A stretch of 64,000 nt of DNA, from the NCBI GenBank assembly GCA_034190085.1, contig JAXHTS010000035.1:1-64000 (forward strand). Direction: 5' to 3'. The notes under the pieces were generated by a model. That model saw nothing but the letters and a program-made list of their open reading frames with translations. It searched no databases and was not told the DNA's origin. Every line of letters begins with the position of its first letter. Positions within the stretch are counted from its first letter, which is position 1. Positions 35,472-44,292 of this stretch are shown here, piece after piece. The stretch comes from Spirochaetota bacterium. GTDB taxonomy: Bacteria; Spirochaetota; UBA4802; JAFGDQ01. Made by a program: the position numbers and the translations under genes.

Positions 35472-35867
35472 ATGTTAAAGATCGTATTACAGGAAGAGCC
35501 CTTAGATATTAACAGAGAATTGTATGAGATGGGTGTTGATGCTGATGGCGCTATTGTTACTTTTATCGGGATGGTAAGAAACAAATCAGATGATCAAGAT
35601 GTAATGTTTCTTGAGTATGAAATCTATGAATGCATGGCTAAAAAGGAGATTGAAAAAATTGCAAAGGATGCCATATCCAGATGGTCCTTAAGTGATTGTA
35701 TTATCAATCATAGATATGGAAGGGTGGAAATAGGGGAGGCCAGTGTTTTTATAGCGGTTTCCTCCCCTCACAGGGATGAGGCATTTAAAGCAGCGAGATA
35801 TATTATTGATACTATTAAGAAGACTGTTCCCATATGGAAGAAGGAGTTCCTTCGAAATGATATATAA
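35472..35867 (+). CDS. moaE: Molybdopterin synthase catalytic subunit MoaE
   Basis: A 131-residue protein with the MoaE signatures DGAIVTFIGMVRN, LEYEIYECMA, and the active-site region VSSPHRDEAFKAARYIID followed by KKTVPIWKKE, which carries the conserved lysines. With MoaD it forms the synthase that makes molybdopterin. The genes are close and in the same orientation. Confidence 0.92.
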   Translation: MLKIVLQEEPLDINRELYEMGVDADGAIVTFIGMVRNKSDDQDVMFLEYEIYECMAKKEIEKIAKDAISRWSLSDCIINHRYGRVEIGEASVFIAVSSPHRDEAFKAARYIIDTIKKTVPIWKKEFLRNDI

Positions 35868-35881
35868 GTGATAAAATTGCA

Positions 35882-36277
35882 TTAAGTTGGTAATCTCATT
35901 AATGCTTCATCATTTAGGGATTTAGCTTTTTCTAAAAATGTATATGCTTCCTCTTTCGTGATGATTGTATCTGTTCTTTTCTTCGCAGAATCTTGAAGTA
36001 TTTTCGTCTCATCTATAACATCAAGAATATTAATTGATGTCCAACCGGTAGGTTCAAAATATTTTGTAATCAATTCAAAAATTTTATTATAATTATCAGA
36101 GTCATCGTTGTTATCAATAAGTAACAACCTTATAGAGTAGAACATAGATAGATATGAAAATATTAGTGATTCTTTGTTGAGTCCCTTATTTATCATAAGT
36201 GATGATAATCTCAGCTTCTCCTTACTCTGTTCAACCCTAAAGTCTTTATTGCTATCAATATCTTTAGTTTTGATCAT
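35882..36277 (-). CDS. Hypothetical protein, possibly HEPN-like
   Basis: A 131-residue, helical protein. The segment SLIFSYLSMFYSIRLLLID resembles the helix of HEPN proteins with a hydrophobic YLSMFYSIR face, but the RNase-type R-x4-H motif is missing. I do not recognise the family with certainty. It converges on moaE with 14 bases between them and starts just before a long AT-rich region. Confidence 0.5.
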   Translation of the reverse strand: MIKTKDIDSNKDFRVEQSKEKLRLSSLMINKGLNKESLIFSYLSMFYSIRLLLIDNNDDSDNYNKIFELITKYFEPTGWTSINILDVIDETKILQDSAKKRTDTIITKEEAYTFLEKAKSLNDEALMRLPT

Positions 36278-36620
36278 ATCTTAATTTATTCTCCTCTGTC
36301 AAGGATTCATATTTATTTCGATAACAAATTTAAAAGTATAAGCGCTTATTTTTATATAAATAATAGTAATATTCTATCAATCGTCAAGTATTTATTGGAA
36401 ATTCAACTAAATTACAGATAATTCTTTTTCATGTCAGATAAAATGAAGTGAGATTTATCTCCTTAGGTGCAACCATAAGGTATAAATAATAATGAGACAT
36501 ATTTTTATTTCTATTTCTCGCTTGACATTTCTATATGAATTGTTAAAGTTTTCACAATTTATTTATATACATATTATAATCATTCTACACTAAAATTAAA
36601 TTAGTTAGGAGACAAACTTA
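36278..36620. other. AT-rich intergenic region upstream of the outer-membrane barrel gene
   Basis: No gene. A TTGACA lies at 36522-36527, about 95 bases before the start, but the expected -10 region (around 36544) is poor. A TTAGGAGA ribosome site precedes the ATG at 36621. Confidence 0.45.
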
Positions 36621-37310
36621 ATGAAAAATGTAATATCTATCATCATTGTTATTTCTTTTTCAGTAATTAATACTTCTTTAGTGAAAGCAGCAGGAAGAAC
36701 TTTTGATGGAAAGATTGGGACAGCTTATGCAACTGATCCAGAAAAATTTGGATTACAGTTGAATTTTGCATATTTTGCAGACCTGGATCCCTATTTTGTC
36801 GCTGGCATTGAACCAGGAATATATTGGATAAAATGGGATAGGAAGGTGGGTACAAGACCTCAGGGTGAATATACTGCTGATGTTAAGGCTGATACAAATG
36901 CCTATTTATTTCCTATTCTGCTGGATGCGCAAATCCGTCTTCCTAACTTAAAGAAAAAGACCTTCGTATTGCCCTATTTTACGATTGGTTTAGGTTATTC
37001 TTTAATGATATATAACTATGAACAACCCACATATACTGACTCTGTTACAGGAGTTACAGTTATAGCTGAGGATAAGACGAAATTCTATAGTGGATTCACT
37101 TGGCATTTCTTAGCTGGAGCCACTGTAAAACCTGGTTCTGAATCAAGTATTGAGTTCCTTGCTGAGCTTGGGTATCGCGGCGCAAAGCTGAAAAAGGGTA
37201 ATTTGGAGGTGGATATGTCCGGATTTTTATTAAATATAGGAGTAAGGTATCCCTTTGGCAAGTCCCGTTCCCGGAATAATGTTATAGAGCCAACAATCTA
37301 TGTTGAATAG
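36621..37310 (+). CDS. Predicted outer-membrane beta-barrel protein
   Basis: A signal peptide (about 1-23, ending VKAAG) precedes about 200 residues with alternating, aromatic-rich strands such as FGLQLNFAYFADLDPYF and FLLNIGVRYPFG near the end, as in small eight-stranded barrels. I cannot name the family; it resembles OmpW/OmpX-size porin-like proteins. It is monocistronic and converges on the OmpA/PD40 gene. Confidence 0.7.
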   Translation: MKNVISIIIVISFSVINTSLVKAAGRTFDGKIGTAYATDPEKFGLQLNFAYFADLDPYFVAGIEPGIYWIKWDRKVGTRPQGEYTADVKADTNAYLFPILLDAQIRLPNLKKKTFVLPYFTIGLGYSLMIYNYEQPTYTDSVTGVTVIAEDKTKFYSGFTWHFLAGATVKPGSESSIEFLAELGYRGAKLKKGNLEVDMSGFLLNIGVRYPFGKSRSRNNVIEPTIYVE

Positions 37311-37376
37311 AATAGCTTATCTAAAATGAATCGGGTGTGCCAACAGGTGATGCAAAATACTATGCCACATGCTTAG

Positions 37377-38912
37377 TTATTTATTCAACAGCTTAAATTC
37401 CGTACGTCTGTTTTTTTCATCATAGCCGGCACCCAGTTTGGGTATTAAGGGCTTTGTCTTACCAGCTCCCCTCACAATGAATCTGTTACCATCCAGCCCC
37501 CTGGCAACAAGATAATTCGTTACAGCTTGCGCTCGTCTCATGCTTAGTTTGTTGTTAAACTTATGTGAGCCATGAAGATCAGTATGACCTATAATTTCAA
37601 AACGGAGGGTAGGATTTTTCCGCAAATATTCTACAAGAGCATTGAGATAGGGGAATGATTCAGGTTTTATTCTCGAAGATTCAAAATCGAAATGAATTGC
37701 ATGTATTTCAAAGCTAGCCTCCTTTTCAATTGGTACTAATTCCAATAACTGGGTTTCTCCCTTCGTTTCTGGAATATCTATTGATTTAAAGAGGGGAAGG
37801 TAGCCGTCCTCGCTTATGAATACATCCAGCTTCTTAGCCTGTGGTTGATATTCAACAATCGCTTCTCCATTGGTATCGGTTTGCTTTTTAATCTCGTATG
37901 TGACAGACTTGTCTTCACTCTCCTTTATCCTGGTTGATATATGCATCTGCACTGATGATGGTTTTTGGGTCTTTTTATCACGGACAAAAAAATTTAAAGC
38001 AAGATCATCTTTAGTTATGTTAGATGAATAAATGTCATAGAGGCCATATCCATTCTGACGGTTGGAACAGAAATAGAGTGATTCGTTTATTATGGAGAGA
38101 TGCGTCTCATTATACTCAGAATTTATCTCTGGTCCAAGATTTACGGTTTTACCAAATTTTCCATTTTGGTAATTTATATAATAAAGGTCCCAACCACCAT
38201 ATCCACCTGGTCGGCTGGAAGAAAAATAGAATCCCTTTCCATCCAAACTTGGGATTAATCCAATATCCTGAGTATTCATATTGATCGGGGATGGCATGGG
38301 TGTAGAATTGATAAATTCACCATTAACATATTTAGCCGACATAATCTTTGCCTTGCTGATATCTCCAAAGGGCCAGGTTGTATAATAAAGAGTATTGGAG
38401 TCCATGCTAAGGCTTGGAGAGCGCTCGTGATGCACTCCATTTACAGTACCTGGTATCTTAATAGGATTTGCCCATTTGCCATTAACATTTTTTGATACAT
38501 ATAGATCATATGACACCTTTATTTGACCATATGAATTTGCAGGCATCTCGTAGCTTCCATCTCTGTCTGATGAAAAAAATATAAATGCTCCATCAAGAGT
38601 AATATATGGTGTTTCATCATTATAAAGAGAATTTAATGCTGTAAGCGGTTCTGGGTTGCTCCAACCATCATTATTGAAATAGCTAATATAGAGGTCCTGA
38701 TAACGACTATTTTCTCGTTTTGAGTTAAAAACAATTATCTTCTCATCCGCGGTTAATGAAGGAGAAAAATCATCACTCATTGTGTTAATAGGTGAACCTA
38801 TATTTGAAATTTTATCAACACTAATAACCTGTGATACTGCTAATGTAGGAATGAAAAAATATGACAAAATGATGATGAATGTATAATGTATATTAAAAAA
38901 TTTTTGTGTCAT
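37377..38912 (-). CDS. OmpA-family protein with PD40 beta-propeller repeats
   Basis: A signal peptide (about 1-27) is followed by PD40/TolB-like propeller repeats (DFSPSLTADEKIIVFNSKR, ETHLSIINESLYFCSNRQNG), a short carboxypeptidase-regulatory-like beta domain (about 310-385), and a C-terminal OmpA domain from about 395 (HFDFESSRIKPESFPYL, then EIIGHTDLHGSH and RRAQAVTNYLVARGL). The OmpA part binds peptidoglycan, and the propeller probably faces the periplasm or surface. The 511-residue layout is common in Bacteroidetes and spirochaetes. Confidence 0.9.
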   Translation of the reverse strand: MTQKFFNIHYTFIIILSYFFIPTLAVSQVISVDKISNIGSPINTMSDDFSPSLTADEKIIVFNSKRENSRYQDLYISYFNNDGWSNPEPLTALNSLYNDETPYITLDGAFIFFSSDRDGSYEMPANSYGQIKVSYDLYVSKNVNGKWANPIKIPGTVNGVHHERSPSLSMDSNTLYYTTWPFGDISKAKIMSAKYVNGEFINSTPMPSPINMNTQDIGLIPSLDGKGFYFSSSRPGGYGGWDLYYINYQNGKFGKTVNLGPEINSEYNETHLSIINESLYFCSNRQNGYGLYDIYSSNITKDDLALNFFVRDKKTQKPSSVQMHISTRIKESEDKSVTYEIKKQTDTNGEAIVEYQPQAKKLDVFISEDGYLPLFKSIDIPETKGETQLLELVPIEKEASFEIHAIHFDFESSRIKPESFPYLNALVEYLRKNPTLRFEIIGHTDLHGSHKFNNKLSMRRAQAVTNYLVARGLDGNRFIVRGAGKTKPLIPKLGAGYDEKNRRTEFKLLNK

Positions 38913-39300
38913 GTTTTATTGCCTCAATATAAAAATCAGTATGCGATTATAGATAGTGAATATACTTTCTAAATCGTATTATTTGAATCAGTTCATTAAT
39001 AATTATTTGGAAACCTATTGAATTTTCCTATAGCTTCCCTCTATAAAAAAGCATTGATGATAATAGATAAACATTGTTAGTTCCAATAGCCAGGGTGATC
39101 TGACAAACCAAAAGATGAATGTGAGCGAATTCTATAACACATTCTGATTCCACCTTTAGTATCCTCTATGAAACTAAAGCAGTATTTTGCTATCAATATA
39201 ATACAAGAGGATAATTTTTGTCAATTTTAGTTTAGCAGTGAATAATTACGCTGGATCAGATGGCTTGATAGATTGGGGTAATCAATTGTGATTGATTATT
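38913..39300. other. Intergenic region
   Basis: About 390 AT-rich bases between two minus-strand genes. No gene, RNA or strong palindrome was seen; a promoter for the OmpA/PD40 gene should lie near the left end. Confidence 0.4.
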
Positions 39301-40350
39301 TTAATTATAAACTTTGTGTAATATTTTATTCTCTTTATTCACAGAGAGCTTTTCAATATATTTATTGACTGTCTCAGGAATCTCAGAAAGGGGAACAACA
39401 ATAGTACTGGGAATTGTTTTGATTACTGTTGCTGGCATGGATTTTACTATGGCTGTTTCAGGATCCTGCGCAATAACAATTCCTGCTGTGGCATTAATAT
39501 GAGATGCTCCAAGAGCGCCATCGCGCCCCATCCCAGTTACAATTACAGCGATACTGCGCTTCCCAAAACTTTTCGCAACACTTCTAAAGAGAGGATCAGC
39601 AGCAGGTTTTACATAATTTTCAGGTGGATCGTCAAGCAGACGAATTTTCATCGAGCCAGGTTCAACAGTCATATGGGTTTTACCAGGCGCTAAATATATC
39701 TTACCTGGATCAATAGCAATACCATCAGTGCTTAGAATTATCTCCATTGTAGAGATTTCATTCCAACGTTTTGCCATGTCCTCCAATGCCCAAGAAGGGC
39801 TATGCTGTACAATAAAAAAGGCTGCATCCTTTGTGACAGTTAGGGTGCTGAGTATTTTTTTCAAAGTCTGTGGACCTCCTGAACTCGCGGCAATGCAGAC
39901 TCCAGTGAATGGCGCGGATATATTATATTTTTTTGTCTGTTTCGGTATTACTGAAGGGAAGGGCTGTTTCTCTCTATTGAAAAGATTGTCGAGCCTAGTA
40001 ATTATATCCTGAGGATCGTAGGGTTTAACAATAAAATCATCAGATCCTGAATCTAAAGCATGTTTGCGAGCCTCTGGGGATGATAGAGCAGTGATTATCA
40101 CTATAATCGGCACTGGTTTAATTGTATCCCTGACTCTTCTTATCAGTTCAATGCCATCCATTTCAGGCATCATCCAGTCAGTAAGTAGAGCATCATATTT
40201 ATTTCTTTTTATAGTATCAAAGGCTTTCTTGCCATTGTTTGAAACATCAGCCGAATATCCAGCCCTTCTTAATATCGCTAACAAAAGCTCTGCATTTGCT
40301 TCATTATCTTCTGCAATAAGTATCTTCTTTTTTTCCATTTTATAAACCAT
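39301..40350 (-). CDS. cheB: Response regulator-CheB methylesterase
   Basis: The protein joins a receiver domain (1-125; phosphorylation site D58 in LLTDWM, acidic pair E14/D15, K109) to a CheB methylesterase domain (about 145-340) with Ser156 (AASSGGP), His183 (FIVQHS) and Asp277 (GMGRDG). CheB demethylates or deamidates chemoreceptors. Here no cheR or receptor gene is next to it, so it may belong to a dispersed chemosensory system. An ATG at codon 5 is an alternative start. Confidence 0.9.
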   Translation of the reverse strand: MVYKMEKKKILIAEDNEANAELLLAILRRAGYSADVSNNGKKAFDTIKRNKYDALLTDWMMPEMDGIELIRRVRDTIKPVPIIVIITALSSPEARKHALDSGSDDFIVKPYDPQDIITRLDNLFNREKQPFPSVIPKQTKKYNISAPFTGVCIAASSGGPQTLKKILSTLTVTKDAAFFIVQHSPSWALEDMAKRWNEISTMEIILSTDGIAIDPGKIYLAPGKTHMTVEPGSMKIRLLDDPPENYVKPAADPLFRSVAKSFGKRSIAVIVTGMGRDGALGASHINATAGIVIAQDPETAIVKSMPATVIKTIPSTIVVPLSEIPETVNKYIEKLSVNKENKILHKVYN

Positions 40351-40835
40351 AAATATTATTTTTACTGCTTAGTAGAATCTCATACTAAAGATAAATTGAA
40401 AAAATATTTGTAAAAAGATAAAGAAAGCGTTATTGCCAAATGTTGATATTTTAGATAATAAGACTAAGAGAGATTGATAGATTTAATTCTTCATTAGAAG
40501 AATGCTCATAGGGACTAATATAGGAATAACTAATGCTGGTTTATTATACATGTAATTCTTGCCTTAGTCAAGAAATTATATTTTAATGGGATTTATTCAT
40601 TAAATATAAAGGCTGCAGACGGTGTATTTTTTAGGCGTTATATGCCATTGAACCAGATATCAGGCTTGCTGAACCTTTCGAGCAACCAACCGTTGTGAGC
40701 AATATCAATCTATAGGTTTATCGATAATGATGTGGGCTTGTTCAAATAGTAGCAATATGACACTGATGAGATAGTTCCTTCATGCCTGTGTGGAGTGGAG
40801 TCTATTCCTGATGACGATATAGTATAATCATACAA
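40351..40835. other. Intergenic region without identified features
   Basis: About 485 bases. Around 40610-40830 the base composition is less AT-rich. One plus frame (AADGVFFRRYMPLNQISGLL) is open for some 40 codons but is interrupted by stops and matches nothing I recognise. It may be a decayed gene. Confidence 0.35.
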
Positions 40836-41759
40836 TCATCCTATAAAGAAGTTGTTTTTATCTAATCTCTTTAGGCCTACACTTGAGGTAACATCGATTG
40901 CCTTGTCATACTCTTCAAGAGTAATCCTTCTTTTTAGATCAAAACATTCTCTGGCCCTGAAAGCAGGCCTGTACTGATTCATAATGTTAATATAAGTATT
41001 TTTCGATAGATTTGCAATAAATGAAATCACTCTATCAGTAGAAGCAATATTGTTGGGTAGCACAAGATGTCTTACCATTAATCCTTTATAAGCGATTCCT
41101 CTGTCGTCTATTAATAGGTCTCCCACTTGATTATGCATTTCTCGTAAGGAATTCATGGCGATATTAGGGTAGTTCTTGGCATTGCTTAATTCTTCAGCGA
41201 TTGTGTAATCCATAAATTTAAAATCAGGCATATATATATCAATCACCCCATCAAGAAGGTGTAAAGTCTCAATAGAATCATATCCACCAGAATTGTAAAC
41301 AAGTGGAATCCTTAATCCACCTTCAATTGCTATAGGAAGTGCCCGTAAAATAGCGTAAACCATATGAGTTGGTGTAACAAGGTTTATATTATGACATCCC
41401 TTTGCTTGAAGGTTCAGCATAATGTTAGCAAGATCCTTATAGGATATTTCTTTTCCTGAGCCTAAATGAGAGATATCATAATTCTGACAAAAAATACATG
41501 AAAGGTTACAGTTAGTGAAAAATATTGTACCTGATCCATAGCGTCCAACGAGGCAGGATTCTTCTCCAAAGTGTGCATTGAAGGATGAGACAATTGGTCG
41601 CTGACCGCTCTTACACTTGCCATCTCTATGCTTGGTTCTATCAACATTGCATTTATGAGGACAAAGCATACAGCCTTCGATCCCTTTACGAATAGCTTCT
41701 ATTCTTTTTGTGAGTATTCCCTCTTCATAAAGAGATATATAGCTAGGTATATAACTCAT
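40836..41759 (-). CDS. Radical SAM protein, PflA-like
   Basis: The 307-residue protein has the radical-SAM motif CNLSCIFC followed by QNYDISHLG, as in the PflA-like proteins of unknown substrate, and an N-terminal Cys pair region GCMLCPHKCNVD. It lacks the two extra ferredoxin motifs of the glycyl-radical activases at 43.3-45.3 kb. Members of this group may activate other proteins or act in modification chemistry; the substrate is unknown. It is about 1.4 kb downstream of the small subunit gene, and operon membership is not clear. Confidence 0.8.
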   Translation of the reverse strand: MSYIPSYISLYEEGILTKRIEAIRKGIEGCMLCPHKCNVDRTKHRDGKCKSGQRPIVSSFNAHFGEESCLVGRYGSGTIFFTNCNLSCIFCQNYDISHLGSGKEISYKDLANIMLNLQAKGCHNINLVTPTHMVYAILRALPIAIEGGLRIPLVYNSGGYDSIETLHLLDGVIDIYMPDFKFMDYTIAEELSNAKNYPNIAMNSLREMHNQVGDLLIDDRGIAYKGLMVRHLVLPNNIASTDRVISFIANLSKNTYINIMNQYRPAFRARECFDLKRRITLEEYDKAIDVTSSVGLKRLDKNNFFIG

Positions 41760-41939
41760 ATCCCCTTCATTTTACTCCAATTCGTTATAATATATTGATT
41801 CAACCAATAAACAGCTATTGGCCAATTTTCGTTTGGAATGTATAAATCATATAGAATAGTATATATTTTTAGGAATTAAGATATAATGGTGAATAATTCT
41901 ATAACAAACATTGGAAAATTTGCTAATAAATGAATGTTT

Positions 41940-42125
41940 TCATTTATATGCAGGTTTACCATGTACCTTTTCATAGGATCGACAAAATGGGCATGATTTT
42001 CTATATAATTTTAATTTTACAAAATTATAAAAAAAACCTTCTCCCTTTTTGCGTGCTCTAGTACAAACAGGGCAAGTGTCGCTGCAGAAGTGTGACATTT
42101 TTTGTGTTAGATTACTATGTGGCAT
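41940..42125 (-). CDS. Small Cys-rich protein of unknown function
   Basis: A 61-residue protein from the ATG at 42125, which has AAGGGGG just before it; the frame opens at 42143. It has CSDTCPVC, a basic RKKGEG linker and KSCPFC near the end, so it could bind zinc. No family recognised. It is one of three small cysteine-rich genes between 41.9 and 45.9 kb. Confidence 0.6.
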   Translation of the reverse strand: MPHSNLTQKMSHFCSDTCPVCTRARKKGEGFFYNFVKLKLYRKSCPFCRSYEKVHGKPAYK

Positions 42126-42307
42126 GTATTCCCCCTTGATCACTTATATTACAATATTACATTAAAAATATTGAATTATAATTTAATCTAATTGAAAGTC
42201 ATTATTAGTAGTGCTTCGTAATGTCATATTTATAAGACTCGGTGAGTTATCCCTTTAATCTATATATCTTTATATCTTTGGATGAAGTCGTTGTTTTTCT
42301 AAATATT

Positions 42308-42757
42308 TCAATCTATTGATCTTGTTTTTTTTTGCTTAATCTCGTACAGACAAAATACAAAACCTAGAGCTGACAACATTAAAAAGAATATCATTGTATT
42401 TCTACCAAGTCTTGAACCTAGCATCCTTCTTTCCAATAGAATGGATAAATATATTTTATCGTTAATCTCGAACTCTTCGTTATTATCAATCTTATTATTA
42501 AAATTCTTTTTTATGCTTTCTATTGGACGAGCTATAGCATCGTAATTGTTATAACCAGCAAATAGTTGGGGATTTTTCAGTTCAATATACGCTTCTTTAT
42601 AATTATCATTAATATTATCACTCATGGATAACAATTCCTTAACTTTTGGCTCAACTATAAGAATTGAGTAGTAAGAGATAAGGGCTAGTATTATAGCAAT
42701 GATAAGGGTAATAATAGAAAAATATCTATATAGCTTTGTATCATCAGTTTTTTTCAT
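42308..42757 (-). CDS. Hypothetical two-span membrane protein
   Basis: A 149-residue protein with membrane spans at about 11-34 and 118-139 and a polar, acidic, periplasmic-type domain in between (KNFNNKIDNNEEFEINDKIYL). No family recognised and no catalytic motif seen. It lies alone between AT-rich gaps. Confidence 0.6.
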   Translation of the reverse strand: MKKTDDTKLYRYFSIITLIIAIILALISYYSILIVEPKVKELLSMSDNINDNYKEAYIELKNPQLFAGYNNYDAIARPIESIKKNFNNKIDNNEEFEINDKIYLSILLERRMLGSRLGRNTMIFFLMLSALGFVFCLYEIKQKKTRSID

Positions 42758-43144
42758 TTATATTGGTTTAATAAAAAACCCCCTCCAGTATTTTACTCAA
42801 TATGATTGAATTCCTTAAGTTATTAATTACATTAATTTAAACTTAAGGGATTTATCTCATTATATGCATTGATGTATTATCAATCATATTATACTGGAGA
42901 AGGGTATGTATGTAATTTATGTTAAGGATATAGTTGAATTAATTCTATATACTATATCTATTACATATTGTTTATTTTTAATCACTTCTTTTTTCTATCA
43001 TCAATTTAATATCAATTTATTTCAATCCCTTCGAGTCCTTTGAGGAAGATTTTACTATTTCAATACAATTAGAAATGCTTCCTCCTCAATTATTAGATAA
43101 AAGCAAGGGACTGAAAAGATATAATTGAAACAACCAATAGACTT
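42758..43144. other. AT-rich intergenic region downstream of the glycyl-radical operon
   Basis: About 390 bases with no gene, tRNA or clear terminator. The run at 42.78-43.12 kb would be the 3' end of the operon message. Confidence 0.4.
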
Positions 43145-43309
43145 TTACTTTTTCTGAAATGAAGTACATTTTGATGCATCTTCATCAGCTGCCATTGGTT
43201 TAGCCTTATAATAAGCTTGGCGTGGGTCTACTACTCTCATTACACAATCCCCTCGAGAGGGGTCTTCTTCTAAAGCAAAGAAACTCTTACACTCTACACA
43301 TGTAGGCAT
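43145..43309 (-). CDS. Small Fe-S subunit resembling BssB/BssC of fumarate-adding glycyl-radical enzymes
   Basis: A 54-residue protein beginning MPTCVECKSFFALEEDPSRG. It has four cysteines, C4, C7, C22 and C48, the arrangement of the small HiPIP-like subunits (BssB/BssC, TutF/TutG type) that bind one [4Fe-4S] cluster on benzylsuccinate-synthase-type enzymes. A strong AGGAGG lies 8 bases before the ATG. It follows two activase genes after 44 bases, which fits a subunit of the same complex. The catalytic glycyl-radical subunit is not in the window. The small size makes the family call probable rather than sure; a small subunit of a glycyl-radical decarboxylase is the main alternative. Confidence 0.65.
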   Translation of the reverse strand: MPTCVECKSFFALEEDPSRGDCVMRVVDPRQAYYKAKPMAADEDASKCTSFQKK

Positions 43310-43353
43310 TTTCCTTACCTCCTTTTATTTGGTATTATTATTAATATTCTTTA

Positions 43354-44289
43354 CTAACCACCTACAGTTACCTCTTCGACATGATCTAAAAACATTTCAA
43401 CTATAGGCCGTAATGGATCATCTTGTATTCCTTCTCCAGCAGGAAAGGGGTAATCAAAACCAAATGCTTTATACTTTGCACCTGCATAGGGATGATAGGG
43501 AAGCAGGTCAACGCCCTTCACAGATGGGCCTAATTCCTCAATAAATTTGGCAATTTTTAATAGTTCTTCCTCTGAGTCATTTCGTCCTGGTATAATTGGG
43601 ACTCGAATTCTCATATCAATATTCATATTTGATATACGTTTAACATTATCATGAATAAGCTCATTCCCAACTCCAGAATAATCATGGTGAATTTGAGGAT
43701 CGATGACTTTAATATCGAAGAGGACTATGTCTGTGAATTCCAATACACGCTCAAAATCCTCCCAGGGTGCATGTCCGCAGGTATCAAGGGCGGTATGAAT
43801 TTCCCGATTCCTGGCGGTTTTCATTAAAGCATAAGCAAATTCAGGTTGAGCCATGGGTTCGCCCCCAGAGATGGTCATTCCACCACCTGAGTTTTTATAG
43901 AAAACCCTATCCTCTTCAACCTCAGCCATCACCTCTTCTACGGTAACAATCTTTCCCCAACATATCAATGCGTCATCTTTACATATTTTAACACATTGTA
44001 AACATGTAGAACAAAGACCCAAGTCGATATGTGGTTTCTTCTCTTCAATCAGTGAAAGGGCGCCAGTGGGGCAGACATCTAGGCATTTCCTACATCCTAT
44101 GCAATTGGAAACATAAGGTATGACCTCCGGATAGCGCCTTTTGCCCTCAGGATTATGGCACCATTCACAATTGAGATAACAACCCTTAAAGAAAACCACT
44201 GTCCTATATCCAGGGCCATCATTCATGCTCATCTTCTGGATATTATTTATTACACCTATATATCGTTCCTCATCCATTATGTTCTCCAT
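43354..44289 (-). CDS. Glycyl-radical enzyme activase, ferredoxin-insert type (second)
   Basis: A radical-SAM enzyme that puts the glycyl radical on a partner. The motif is C37-x3-C41-x2-C44 (GCYLNCEWCHNPEG); two ferredoxin motifs follow at C63-C66-C69-C73 and C93-C96-C99-C103, as in BssD, HpdA and glycerol-dehydratase-type activases. Residues such as GGGMTISGGEPMAQPE are conserved. An ATG at codon 5 (44277) has GGAGAA just before it and may be the start. It lies 3 bases after the first activase and 44 bases before the small Fe-S subunit gene. Confidence 0.92.
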   Translation of the reverse strand: MENIMDEERYIGVINNIQKMSMNDGPGYRTVVFFKGCYLNCEWCHNPEGKRRYPEVIPYVSNCIGCRKCLDVCPTGALSLIEEKKPHIDLGLCSTCLQCVKICKDDALICWGKIVTVEEVMAEVEEDRVFYKNSGGGMTISGGEPMAQPEFAYALMKTARNREIHTALDTCGHAPWEDFERVLEFTDIVLFDIKVIDPQIHHDYSGVGNELIHDNVKRISNMNIDMRIRVPIIPGRNDSEEELLKIAKFIEELGPSVKGVDLLPYHPYAGAKYKAFGFDYPFPAGEGIQDDPLRPIVEMFLDHVEEVTVGG

Positions 44290-44292
44290 AAA

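Noticed and set aside
40610-40835. Decayed gene or transposase
   Set aside because: One frame is open for about 40 codons, but it is broken by stops and resembles no family I know, so no call was made.
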